The notes under the pieces were generated by a model, which worked only from the letters and a program-made list of their open reading frames with translations, did no database searches and was not told where the DNA came from. Of a stretch of 64,000 nt of DNA, positions 23,979-36,266 are shown piece after piece. Both the position numbers and the translations under genes were made by a program. The stretch is from Jacaranda mimosifolia. Its lineage: Eukaryota > Streptophyta > Magnoliopsida > Lamiales > Bignoniaceae. Numbering within the stretch: position 1 is the stretch's first letter; the number at the start of each line of letters is the position of its first letter. The stretch spans positions 21,743,001-21,807,000 of the forward strand of contig CM032128.1 in assembly GCA_018894105.1 (NCBI GenBank), in the 5' to 3' direction.

Positions 23979-24960
23979 TGGATTCTATTGTTACGAAAAG
24001 GACAAAGAAAATGAAAGATAAATTCTTTGCCAAGTTCAAAACAAAGGCTCATTTACCCGGGTCTTCTTTTGTCGAAGGTTTGCTAAGCTTATAAAAAAAG
24101 GTTCTTACTGACCTTATAATTCTTGCCCCCGCTGCTTCTTTTGCTCGCAAAGGGAAAGTAACCAATAGTTTTGCGTAAGGACAAACTTTACTTAACTAAT
24201 AACATCATCTCAGGGTATGAGCTATCTTCCAATCCTGAACCTTTTAGCAAGAAAAATAGGAGAACTCCACCAAAGATTTTTCTAACCTCGGCATTTCTAT
24301 TGATGCTCTAAATCTGCTCCAATCATGCCTACCTCAAACCATATAGAGTGAAGTTCCTTCACATAATCTTTTTGCACTAAAAGATGTATATGCTTACTTT
24401 GTCTTGAAGGTATAATGTTTGTATTTTCATTGGCTATTATTTTGCTAGAATATAATTGACTTATATTCAAGGTTGTGTGTTTGTTCATCAACTGGCAATG
24501 CAGTGATCGCACTAAGATAACCTAAAGATAGATAGTGCCTTTAAGGTCCTTAAGCTGCAAGCAGCATTTTTGAACTATCAAGGGATGTGACGAGGTTTCA
24601 ATTTGAGTGCTTTATCCTGCAATCTAAGCTTGCGGAATTGAGAGAGGGTGTATATAGTTGAATTTTCATTTTCTACTAAATTTGAGGGACTATAGAAAGT
24701 GCATTACTTTTAGGGTGCCTGGGACTTTAAATCCTCCATCCACTTTAAAGAGGCTACAGGAGATAAGACCATGGATGTAAATCTTCAGTGATTCCAAAGA
24801 TGCTAAAATCATATTAAACATTTAAGAGGGATTATGCCGAATTTCAATGTGAAGTTGCTGGATCTTTTAAAAATTGATACCCTGGAAGATCTTCCCTTGT
24901 CTGCTCAAACTAAGGATGCTCATAGTCCTCATGGTGAAGAATTTAATCTATTGGTTTGTG
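23979..24960 (+). pseudogene. Unrecognised broken plus-strand reading frame, possibly an antisense ORF of the Tat element
   Basis: An ATG at 23979 opens a basic N-terminus (MDSIVTKRTKKMKDKFFAKF). Further pieces include GLLSL and, near 24840, NFNVKLLDLLKIDTLEDLPL. Stops are frequent. I do not recognise a family. It lies downstream of the minus-strand Tat pol (25374 leftward) and runs opposite to it. Some Tat-lineage elements (Grande-like) carry an antisense ORF between pol and the 3' LTR, which makes this reading attractive but unproven. Confidence 0.35.
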
Positions 24961-25374
24961 TATTCATTTGAGGGTCATACCAACTAACTCTTAGGTTTCA
25001 AGGCCTAACTCCAAAAGAATGATAGCCTCAAACCCATATATAAGACAGAAAAAGGTTTCCTAGTTATTGCTCTTCGAGTTGTTTTGTATACCCAGAGCAT
25101 TTCAAGAAGTTCCTTAACATACCATTTTTCTCAACCTCTATACGAGTTTTCAGATATTGCAGTAATATTTTGTGTGTAACTTTTGTTTGACTATTGGTTT
25201 ATAGGTGTCGGATGAATGTGAAATTTTACTGATAGATAGCTTTTTATACCAATCCATAATCCTTTGCCCCAAAATTACATCTCGTTATCAGATATTAAAA
25301 CCCTTTGGGAACCTGAAATGGTATATTATTGTTTTTTCCAAATAAATTTGATGACTTCATTCTATGTGATCTTT
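24960..25374 (-). pseudogene. Tat-lineage gypsy integrase, C-terminal half, broken
   Basis: The minus strand gives EVIKFIWKNN at the CACTA border, then NFGAK, and further left YLKTRIEVEK and LRVSWYDPQMN. This matches the latter half of a Tat-type integrase (pattern VTKFIW...LKTRIEEAKG...PVEIG). It continues directly the half found at 40956-41090 on the other side of the CACTA element. Several stops and frame changes. Confidence 0.7.
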
Positions 25375-25640
25375 CACTAAAAAAATGCTGCTTTTTAATA
25401 CAAATTTTCGATGGAATTAGTCCATCAAAATTTTTTAATAGAAAATCATAGGATTTTCAATGGATAAGTAGTCCATCGGAAGTCTAACAAAAATGGAATG
25501 GAGAATACGATGCTTTTGTAGAGGGAAATTGAGGCTAAAATTTCCAATCACTAGTTCATTGGAAATGTCTCAAAATTAGAAGTCTGATTGATATGTTTAT
25601 CGGAATTTCCATTGGGCATCAAAGAATAAATTTAATTTAA
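25375..25640 (+). repeat. CACTA left TIR and subterminal repeats
   Basis: CACTA terminus followed by repeated GATGGA/TCCATCGGAA-like words in both orientations. Confidence 0.8.
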
Positions 25641-25917
25641 AAAAAAGTTTGGGGTCCATCCCTTTTCCAAGGTTCTGATGGATGACTGTTGAAATTTTTA
25701 TTTTTTTATTTTTTTTTTAAATTTCAAACTAATTTTTAAAGAACTTCAGATGGAAAATTCTGTCCAAAATCTTTCAGAAAATGAAATTAAAAATTCAAAT
25801 GAGTTTTTTCCTTCCTGCAATTTATCCTTTCCCTCTTTCCTTTTCTTCTTTCCCTCCCTCTATTCTTCTCTCATCTCCCTTCCCTTGCTGTCACTAGCCC
25901 CTCGTAGCTCATAAGCT

Positions 25918-25956
<39 letters not shown>

Positions 25957-27900
25957 TAATTTTATTTGTTTGTGATGATTTTTAATTAGTGATTGGATAA
26001 ACGCATGCTATTTTTCGATCTGGTATTTCTACTAATTTAGTTGTTTATTTTACTTGTTTTCTTTTGCATTTTGCATTGGAAATGATTATGTAGCCTGTTC
26101 ATAGGTCAATTGGGAACCTGGGGCTATGAGATGATTACCTATTCATATATTTGTATTTAGCTCTTCTCATCATATAGGATGAAAATGGCAATCTAAAAAA
26201 GTATTGTTTTCTTTTGTATTTTGGATACATATGATTGGTTATCTACTTAGTGAGTATTCAAGTATATTTCTAGGTGAATTGCATGGTTCTTTGAGTTCCC
26301 AAAAGCTCTATTAGAAGTTGCAAACTTTCAGAGAATTACAAATGGTTTATGTTATCTTTAGATAGTACCTACAGGCCATTTTTTCATATACTATTATCTT
26401 GGTCGTTTCCTTGAGCTTTTGGATTTTATTTGATTTTCTTACTCTTTACAAATCTTGTATGCTTCTTATGCATTGGCATTTGCTACTATTTGCTCTCTTA
26501 AGAACTAAAACTTTAATCTTGATGTTCAATTTTCATGGTCTACATTAAGTATTTTCATTCCTTCATTGCCATGGACACCACTGGTACTTGCATTTGGTTT
26601 TAGAGTGACTACTAGATTATTTAGACAGTACTTACATGGTTTTTTTGGTTTTCTGAAGTCTATATATTTTAATAATATTGTTAAGGTAGTCAGATTTGGG
26701 TTGGATTGATCCATTTTACGTCATATCTAAGGGACTCCTTAGTTCGGACACAAAAAACAATATAACTCAAATGAATTGCAATATTTTTCTATGTGTTAAG
26801 ATCTCACTAGAACATTTTCTATTTCTAATAGGTCATGAGCTAGACTCTAATCATTCTCAATAAGTCCATAAAAAGTAATCTCATTTCTTTCATCTATAGA
26901 GACCAAAGATCTTGAGCTGACAATTCAATAGAACAACTCAAATTAAATTAGTCTTTGCAGGGTTTGAGTTAGGAACATTCTCCAAATCCCTAAAAGTTTG
27001 ATCACCTGTTAAATCCACACTCCCCATCTCTAACATTTTCTAGATTTATACTATATGCTCTCTCCATTGGTATATGTGTGTGCATTCCATCTAAGGTACA
27101 AATTGAGAAAGACACAATGATATACCAACTTTATGGTATATTATTAAGTGTTAGCTCATTAAAAAAACCTTAAAAGGTTGTGTAACCTCTAATTTAATGT
27201 AGATTATATGGAAATGGATATAAACAATATAAAAGTTTTGTTGTATAGTGTTCAACCATCTAAGATGTCTATTGATAAATATGCAATGTAAGTACCCATT
27301 TATGGTGTGTCAATCAATGAATAACTCATAATTCGATTAACACAAAAATTCTTCAATAACTCCTATTATTTATTTGCATAACATGATGCAACCATCTAAA
27401 TCTAAATTTGAATAACAAATTATTGTTGTCAATCAATCAATTATTGGTTTATCCTTAAATGTCTTTAACAACTCCTATAGTTAAAATAGACTGAGTCTAT
27501 TTATACATCTGAATGTACATCTTTAGGTTTATAATCGAACCGATTCAATTTTGGTTTCAAGTGGAACCAAAACGATTAAAATCGGTTAATAACCGAACCA
27601 AATCAAAAGTTTCTATCAAAAACTTATATCATTCATCACATAAAGTCTTCAATCTTTTGTCAACCTAGATATGTTGATGTAAATAAACAATTTGAGGATT
27701 AGAATGTCAATGGACCATTATTATTGTCCGTTTATTACATTAACAGATCTAGTAGATAAAAAGACTAAGGAGTTTTTCTGATGAATGATATATTCTATCA
27801 AAACTAATATAAGGTGTGTTTTATTAAGTTTAGTTATAAATTTTTATGCATTTCACATATGTAGTTAATTAATTAGCCATAATAATAGTATTATCCAAAT
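25641..27900 (+). other. Non-coding left interior of the CACTA element
   Basis: Pyrimidine-rich stretch with a (CT)n microsatellite at 25921-25956, then AT-rich sequence. I see no open frame with family similarity. It may be the 5' leader and introns of the transposase transcript. Confidence 0.5.
25921..25956. repeat. (CT)n microsatellite
   Basis: CT dinucleotide run with one TT interruption. Confidence 0.92.
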
Positions 27901-27919
27901 GTGCAGTTTGTTTTTATTT

Positions 27920-28400
27920 TATAGATGGCAAACCAATTAGGTTTGCTTTCCCTCCCCACTAGTTGAGGTCGGAGTTCTGATTGAGGTAAAGGCATTTTCT
28001 CGACCTCTCAAACACACTGATCACTCTCCCACCATGATGGTTGGTTATCAGTTATGCCTACCCGATGCCTTCTTCCCACACATCTTCACGCTCTTTCCTC
28101 CTCATCCTCTTCATCACCATAACCTGTGACCTCTTCAGCCACTATAAGGTCATCCATCTACTATGCCCCACACCCACCCTTATAGCAATAATGCCCGTCT
28201 CAGCTACCATCCACATCAATCGCGGATACTCCATCACCGTCCACCACTCCACTTGGCACCCAACCATCCACTACTACTCCACTCCATCCTTCCACAGTAG
28301 CAGCAACATGTGCATCTTCATCAAGCTAAACTTTGAGTAAGAAGGGATTAGAGGCCCCATCCCATTGCTCTAGCAAGGTATATTTGCATCACAGGGGACG
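27920..28400 (+). pseudogene. GC-richer block in CACTA, possible transposase N-terminal exon
   Basis: C-rich sequence whose other frames read Pro/His-rich (for example PHIFTLFPPHPLHHHN). Plant En/Spm transposases often have a low-complexity Pro-rich N-terminus, and this block lies upstream of the recognisable C-terminal exons on the same strand. The open frame 28041-28340 shows no family motif. Confidence 0.3.
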
Positions 28401-28511
28401 TTGTTGGTGAGTTGGAATAATTATATAAATGTTATTTTATTCCATTCTCGATATATAAATATTATTTTTTTAATAATTATATATCAATATTAAGAATTTA
28501 TGCAAGTACAC

Positions 28512-31220
28512 TGTAACTCCCCAAATTTTGAGGTCATAAAATAAAATAAAATATAAAATTGATAAGTTTGGCTAGTTTAATTTTAGATTAGATTTAATTA
28601 CAATCTAGAATTAAATATTTACTATTAAGAGATTAAATTAGAAATAAGAGAAGAACTTGATTGTTTAAAATTATAAATTTAAGAGGTCAATGTGAGTGAA
28701 TTAAAAGTTTGAGGACTTCAGAACAATTAAATTTGGAACCAATTGCCCAGAAACAAAAAATAGGGGCCAATGTGTAATAAATAAAAATTAGAGGACTTAA
28801 TTGAAACCCAGGGACCAAATTGAAGGCGGTTAAAATCTGAGAGGGCCCAATTAAAGGCGATGAAAACTTTTGGGGCCAGACTGAAAGACCTAGAAAATAC
28901 TTATATATATATAGGATTGAGGACATAATTTCAACAAATTTTTACAATCAACCCAAACTACACCTCAGCGGCGAATCTCCAGAAAAAGACCGTAAAACTC
29001 AAAACTAACTCCACAAAAAGCTCCTTCATGCTGACGCGATCAGATCTGTACCAAAAACATCAAGAACCACCAAAGATTTCACCAAGAACAACAAGGCCGA
29101 CGGCAATGAGGGATGGGTGTGGTGGTTTTCCGATGTACGATCAAGGAAAGAGGCTGGAACCAAAGGGCTTTTGGTTGTAGGATCATAGGTATCACGGAAA
29201 TACCTTCATGTTTTGAACTAATTTGCAGTAAGGAAGCAGCGAAATTAGAAATTGATTGGGGCATTCTATTAGTCTCGATGTGGTGCACCCAGTGGTAGTA
29301 GTGGTGGACTTCATCTCCGGCAGTGGCGAGTGGCGGTGGTTTTTGGATAGTTGTACAAAATTAAATTTTGAACTCGTTTGGGCTAGTTCCGGCTTGAAAT
29401 TAGATCTTGATTCAATTCAATTTGGGTAAATTTCATATCGAATGTTAAATTCAATTGATTTTTATACTTCTAATTAAATTTTAATTAAATTTTGGATTAT
29501 TGAAATGTAATTTCAATCGAGATGATGATTGATTTGTAAATATCGAACAAAATTAATTTTAATTCTAAGTTTAATAAATCAAGAAAGATTGACTTAAAAC
29601 CATACTCCTAGACTTGATAATATAGTATGTTGTAAATGAAATATAGTTAAATTTAATCTAGAGATTAAATTATATGAATGTTAGTACATAAATGAATTAC
29701 CCGACTTAGATCTAATAAACCCATAAAACCCAATTAATTTAGGAACCTAGATCCTCATTAGGTAACCATAAGATAAGTGAAGTTGTAAATGAGGCTTGTA
29801 GGGGATAACTACTTAGGAATTACTGCATTTAATCATATTAAATATTAAGATATGAAACCAAGACTAATGGAATTGTATTAGAATAACCTTAAATTTGATA
29901 AAGACATCAACTATATTTATACTGAAGATTAAAAGGGTTGATAGGATGATAACTCGGGTTATCTTATGACAATTCTCGACTGGACTAAGAAGCCAGGACC
30001 TACACAACCATACCACTAGGAATTCATCTGCTTTTCCCAAGTGAGTTTATACTCATTAGTATGAGATTCCTTTGCTGGGGAAAGAACATATGTACTTGTT
30101 ATATATCCTGGTCACTTGATTCCTTTCAATCTTTGTGTTGAGAAATTTACCACACATCGCTGCTTTATGATTCCTATTAAATTTTGTTTATATTATTTAC
30201 CTAAATTTGGTGATCCTATGGTGAAAACTGAAAAATGAATTTCAAAATATATTTTTCTATCATCATCATGTATATCCTGGAATTAGCCTGGTGCTAATTT
30301 AGTGATTATTTGCTTATCATAGCGAATTGACGTATTATTCAAAATGTTGTTGGACATATCACATGATATACATAGATAAATATTACCCTTAGGGGTGGGC
30401 CCCAGGATGGCTGGGCGGAATGGACCGACGGTGATAGATCTTTCGGCTGATACCCATACGCGATGTATATATAATCCCTACTCAACAACCAATTGGAGGT
30501 AGACGTCTTTGAGCAGTATCAGGCATACGGCTAGCCATTCCTAAAATGTGTTTGTGTTTAAGTATCCAAGCCAATCACTCGAAAACTTGGATAAGGATTT
30601 TCACATTTTTTAAAGTAGAGTGATAAGGTAGGAGAATCACCAACAACAAGTTTTTAAAAGTATCTATTAATTTATTCTTGATTAAATTCGCTAGTCAGTT
30701 GTATTCCTTAAAACAAAATATATGGATTCTTTGGTCACATTTGAGATTCAAATCTCTATAAAAAGGCAAGGAGTTTTGTGAAATCTCATCACTGGTATGG
30801 GACGGTGGTGAGATGGATCCCTTAGACTTTCGACTAAAATCTTCTCTCACGACTTCTAAAAATTTTAATGCTTCTACTTATTTCCTATATATATTTGAGA
30901 AATTGTCACTCTCTTGTTATTGCTTAAATATCTCAATAAGTCATCGAACTTACTCTATTTTATTGTTACTTCCCGTTCTTTGCCCCAGATAAGGACGAGT
31001 GACGAAGATAGACTAACCAGGTAAGACATACGGTAAAAAAGATGCTAGAAGTACTACGTGTGATTTATGATATTTCGGCTCATAGTTAAACCTCTATTGG
31101 ATGTCGCTTATAGAAATTAGATACTTTGAATTTTGATAAATGTATTTTCTATTATTCAAAAAACTTATGGTATAGAATGGGTGGCACCTCGAATGAGAGC
31201 AAGCACCTCCTGATCGGGCA
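28512..31220 (+). repeat. 5' LTR of the LARD-like element
   Basis: Starts TGTAACTCCCC and ends near CTGATCGGGCA. A TATA-like TTATATATATATAGG lies at about 28902. It matches 36267-38955 except for indels: the 3' copy has extra sequence near 36975-37070, and the 5' copy has extra sequence near 29340-29500. Confidence 0.88.
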
Positions 31221-31225
31221 TTATA

Positions 31226-31241
31226 AAGGTAGTATCATAGC
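31226..31241 (+). other. Probable primer binding site of the LARD-like element
   Basis: AGGTAGTATCATAGC, a few bases after the LTR end, is a mutated form of TGGTATCAGAGC, complementary to initiator tRNA-Met. Confidence 0.65.
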
Positions 31242-34200
31242 TTAGGTTTGAAAGCCTGAGCTACGCTAAGATATGATTCTCGGAATATGAAAGGTTTGAT
31301 TGATGAAGAGTAAGCTTAATTCTGAGATTTGAATGAGACATGAAAGTTCTGGTTAGTGGAGATTAAGCATGATTCTGGAATTTGGCTAGGACATAAAATT
31401 TTGGGATAATGTTCGATTAGGAAGATGTGAAAGGTTATGGTTAGGCGGCCGACCAATGTATAATTCGTAACTCCTAAGGTATCAAGCTTGTGACTTCTTA
31501 TATTTGAAAGGAATAATATTCTTGGGGACTTGTATTAGATACAAACTTATTTGAGAGCACTCTAATCGGGGTGAGAACCAATGATCGTTTTAGATAGAGC
31601 TGAATTGAATAAGCAGAAGATCTTTTAGAGTGATATTTTGGACATAAAAGTATCTTGTGACGCAGATGACATGACTATTTGGGAAGTAGAATGTTGATAA
31701 CTCGGATCTCCTTGGAATATGGAACATGGGGATTAATGGAGGCTAAGATTGACATCAAAGTCTGGCTAGGACATGAACTTTTGGGATATTACTTGATATC
31801 AAAAGAATAAAGGATTGGCGTTGGAGTGTCCAACTAATATCTAGTCCATTATTCATGAGATGTCAAGCATATGACTTTAATAACATTTGGTGGAATAATA
31901 TTCTTGGGATCACATTGTGGTATTGGTCTATTTGTGATAATGAACTTGAGAAGCCAAGGATCATTATGGAATAATCTGTATTTTGGTTTCTACATATGAT
32001 TGAGGCCATAGGGTATGGTTGTTTTGAAAAAATCAATGCTTCAGCAATGAAGTTGACTGGTATAACTGCGTCATGGTATTTGAGAGAGAAATAACGAATA
32101 TTTTCCATGAGGAAATATTCTAAGGAAAATATGACCGATAGGTGTGTATGGTTATGATTTAAATGTTTGGGGGAAATTAGCTATAAACAGTAAGAAAGCT
32201 CATCAACATGAGCACAAGGCAACAACAAACAAAACAAGAAAGAAATTGCCTATACGGATGAAGTTGTAAAGAGAACACTATCACTTAAGGAGAATGGGAT
32301 AATGTTTGTTAAAGAATGTAAAAGACATCTAGAGTTAGTACTGGAGTCTTAACAAAAAATATCAGGTGGAGATATATAAATCAACGAAGAAGGATTTAAA
32401 GGAATCAAATGGAAATGATAGGATATAAAGACTGCTACTAGAACCTTGGCGAAAAGGATAGTGGTGAAGGGTGGGGACTATTATACTGATACACTGCAAT
32501 TGATTATCAAAAACTAAAAAAGACATCAGACCTATAACTGGAAAATAAAGGATAAAGATTCATATTTGGAAATGAGAAACCTTACCCAAACCTTTGACGA
32601 CGGAAGACCAGAATCCTAAGTTATGAAAGTTGAAATAATATAAACTCTGAACAAGTATATCCATAAGGGCAACTCGTTATTGAACATCATATATTAGACG
32701 TGACTAAATAAATAATCTTATTGATAATATGACAGATGAAGCTAGTTTTTCACACCACCAACTAAAACAATCAATTGGATCAAATAGAAACCATAATATC
32801 TTTAAGAATGAGATTCGTATACACATACACCGGTATAATTTAAGGCTTGTGTATGACTACAAATAGACATATTAACTGAATTCCACAAAGTCTTACACCC
32901 CATTTTAGCATCCCGTAGTATCAGAAATGAAATAGTAACTATAACAATGATTTACTAGTTAATAGGTTTAATAAAGGAAGTTTCAGTACTCTTAAAAAAC
33001 TGGATAGACATATACATATATATATATTTTTAGCAGCTCATATACTAGCATAATTGTGTGCACAGAATTGAACTCTAAGAACCCTATCACACACTCAAGT
33101 ACTCCACGCTCCACAACCACCTAGCAATTTTAGTACTAGGTAGGAATGTCTCGAGTTAAATGAAAGAGACTCTATTCCTCCAGGATCAGCTTCAAAAGTC
33201 CATAATCTTGATGCACCAGAAGACGTAAACATAAATCGATACGTTATAGTAGACATTTGCTAATTAATCGACTCAACCCTTTCGAATACCAATGCAAATT
33301 CCATGAGCAAAAATACTTGGGAAAGGATAGATAGGGACGTCAATTCCCTCACGACAATCTCATGAATAGATTATAGACCAAGAAAATGTAGGATATGATT
33401 CTGATTGTAGCAAAATGATACATGTGTGATTTATTAATAAACAAGGTTAGGCCAAGTAACTTTAAGAATATTATAAAAGACCTTATCGAAAATAGCTCGT
33501 ATAATATCTTGGGCCTCATTCAACAAAATATACGAGAAGATTAACAATTAAAGCATAAGGACATTGGGTGAAATGAGAGAAAGCCTTCAGAATATCAAGA
33601 AAAGATTCAGCATTACTAATGAAGACTTATGGTATAGCGATAAGAACTAAGTGAGCCCCTTTGAACATTGAATCTAGATACCTCTTCACATAAACTACCT
33701 GGTTTTGAATGAAAATCTATAATTTTTTTAAGGATGGGCCAACATACATTAAGAATATATATATGATGAGAACTACCATCTATTCATGATAAGAGTGCCA
33801 TGAATTGAATTAATTTCATTTGGGTTGACCAACACTCTTGCAGCACTTATAGGGTGATGTATAGGTTATTCTAACCTGTTGGGTTAATTCTAACGATTTT
33901 CTTAAGGATATCTGATATATTCAAAAGGGAAGAAAGAGTTCTAGTGTAGTCCCGCTCAGAGTCGATAATACCTATAGGAATACAAACTATAAATTAGCTT
34001 AACCGATTGAGTATCAGTTGAGGGAGATGCATAGTCAAAGGTGTATAACACCATGAGAAAACAACCAAGTAATCATATTAAGATCAAGGTTATAGTCACT
34101 CAAAAACAGCTAAGGAATATGTCAGAAATGCAAACCTATTAGTTTTTACCCAATTTAATACCAGCGGGAACTGTTAATTAGTCTCAATCATAAGTTGATT

Positions 34201-36250
34201 AAAACATAATGGACAACTACCTACTAACCAAACTAACAAGATTGAACAATAAGATGACAACACTCTAACTGAAAATGTATAGGAAGAGATAGATGCTGGT
34301 GTCAAATCCTTAAGCCAATTCTAAAGCAAGGAGGCAGATGATAGAATCTGATCATAGGGAAATGATACTTTATAGATTAGTGACAGACATGACTAGACTA
34401 GTAGTTCTAAAAGTATTGTAAAAGACCTTATGGAAAACACTACGAGTATTTAGATTCTATTCACCAAAGGTTATGAGGAGACTAGTAATTAGAACACAAG
34501 GGCATTGATTAAAAATGTGAAGGGATCATCTAAGTATCGAGAAAGGACCATGAAATTATTGATACCGATTTAGAAGATATTAACAAAAACCGAACTAATC
34601 TATGGAGTGTCAAATTGAGACACCTTGCTCACATAAACTACTTAACTCTTTGTAAGGGCCTATAGTTTATTTAAGGTTGAACTAAGTTAAGAATGCTCTT
34701 AGTTAAAAGTTGGCAAAAAAGGTATACTGGGAATTACTTCTTATTCATAATATATGTACTATGGATTGCAACAATGTCGTTTGGTTAATTAGGCTCTTAC
34801 AATAGTTGCAGATATGATATATAGGATAATTTGATTTATTGGATCAGTTTCTGACGATTCTATTAAGGATATTTGATGAACTTGGAATTGAGGGAAGAAT
34901 CATATTACATTCACACTTGACGTTATAAATACCTGCATGAATACCAATTATGCACTAAGTTAATAATCTGAGTATTGATTGGGAAAAAGGTATATTTAAA
35001 GGTGTGTAACCTCATAAGAAGCAACAAAATGACCCTGCTAAGACCAAGATTTTTAGACTATTGAAAATGGACAAGAGATATGTTAAGCAATACAAAGTCT
35101 TATAGGCTCTGCCCATTAATATCACAGGGGTGTATTTGAGATTTTTGTTAGGTAGTAGATATATCGATTCACTTAAACAAGGAAGATTGGTAACCTTAAT
35201 ACACGAGGAAAGGTATGAAGAGATCTTATGGAATGAAGAAGAGAATTAGCTTGTGCTAGTTATTATTTCATTTATAGAATGTACAGAATTATTCTATGCG
35301 TCTATGCTCCAATAAAAAACTAGATTATGGGAAACGAATCATAGGTACCCCAAGCAAACTTAAGTCCTGAGGGCAGAATTATCTAGTTAATGATATTTGA
35401 TTTGTCGCTTGGGGTTGCTCCACTCAAATGAAATCTCTCTTGTCAACCAATGGAATTTCCCGATAAAATATGAATTATAATATATTATCTAAGTATAAAC
35501 ATACACGAGTCAAAAGAATGAGAGGAATAAACTTATATATCTAAGTTCTAAATATGAAGTTCTATTTGAGATTGAAGTATTGCGAAAGATGTGATTTCTT
35601 GAGAGAAAATGGAACTTGATCATACCAAAATTGGGTCCATAATAAGATGAAGAACATTGAAGGATATATCAGGAATAAAAGTTTCTTAGGCTTTAACAAA
35701 TCATATCAAATATGATCTTCCTAAGGTCGTAGATCTACAAATTGAAATAATTGAAACGGGGCTAATCTTTGAATGAATGGAGTTGTGTAGAGAATTTTGA
35801 GAGTTAAAGAGATTGATTAATCTTGGTACTTTTTTTACGCTTCTTTGGGAAACTTAAGAAACTATCAAATATGTCTATGCCTTGAAATGAATATTAGGTT
35901 CATGAAGGAATGACCTCACATACATTGGAAAGATTTGAGACATAGAAATAGATGATCTTGTTGAATATGGGACATGGGAGACAACCGCAAACACCTGATG
36001 AAATATGGAACATTCAAATGACTAGGAGTAAATGAGGACACCTACAATATTGATTCCTAATAACAAGAATTTTCACTTCTCTACAAGAAGTAAGAGTCGC
36101 TCGAGGTTGGAGAAAGGAATATGTTGAGCCCATTAGATTAAAAGAGATAGGAATCCACAACAAAATTATCCTTGGGAATAGGAAGATGGTAAGTAATGAC
36201 ACTACAAGAATCTTCCATATGTCAGAGAGGAATTTGGGGACCAGATTCCC
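31242..36250 (+). other. Non-coding interior of the LARD-like element with large direct repeats
   Basis: No reading frame longer than about 80 codons has family similarity. A block at about 33270-34230 recurs at about 34280-35180, roughly 950 bp apart. For example, AAAAGACCTTAT is followed by GAAAA at 33473 and 34421, and AAAGGTGT is followed by AAC at 34036 and 34997. A shorter repeat places TGGAATAATATTCTTGGG-like text at 31508 and 31890. I see no gene here. Confidence 0.7.
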
Positions 36251-36251
36251 C

Positions 36252-36266
36252 TAAGAGGGGGGAAGT
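36252..36266 (+). other. Polypurine tract of the LARD-like element
   Basis: TAAGAGGGGGGAAGT directly precedes the 3' LTR start TGTAACGCC. Confidence 0.85.

Noticed and set aside
28041..28340. 99-codon open frame read as a possible secreted protein
   Set aside because: Although the N-terminus is hydrophobic, the block sits inside a CACTA element, and neighbouring frames are equally low-complexity; no family resemblance.
31863..36202. Small open frames in the LARD interior
   Set aside because: All shorter than about 85 codons, without gag or pol motifs, and not preserved between the duplicated blocks.
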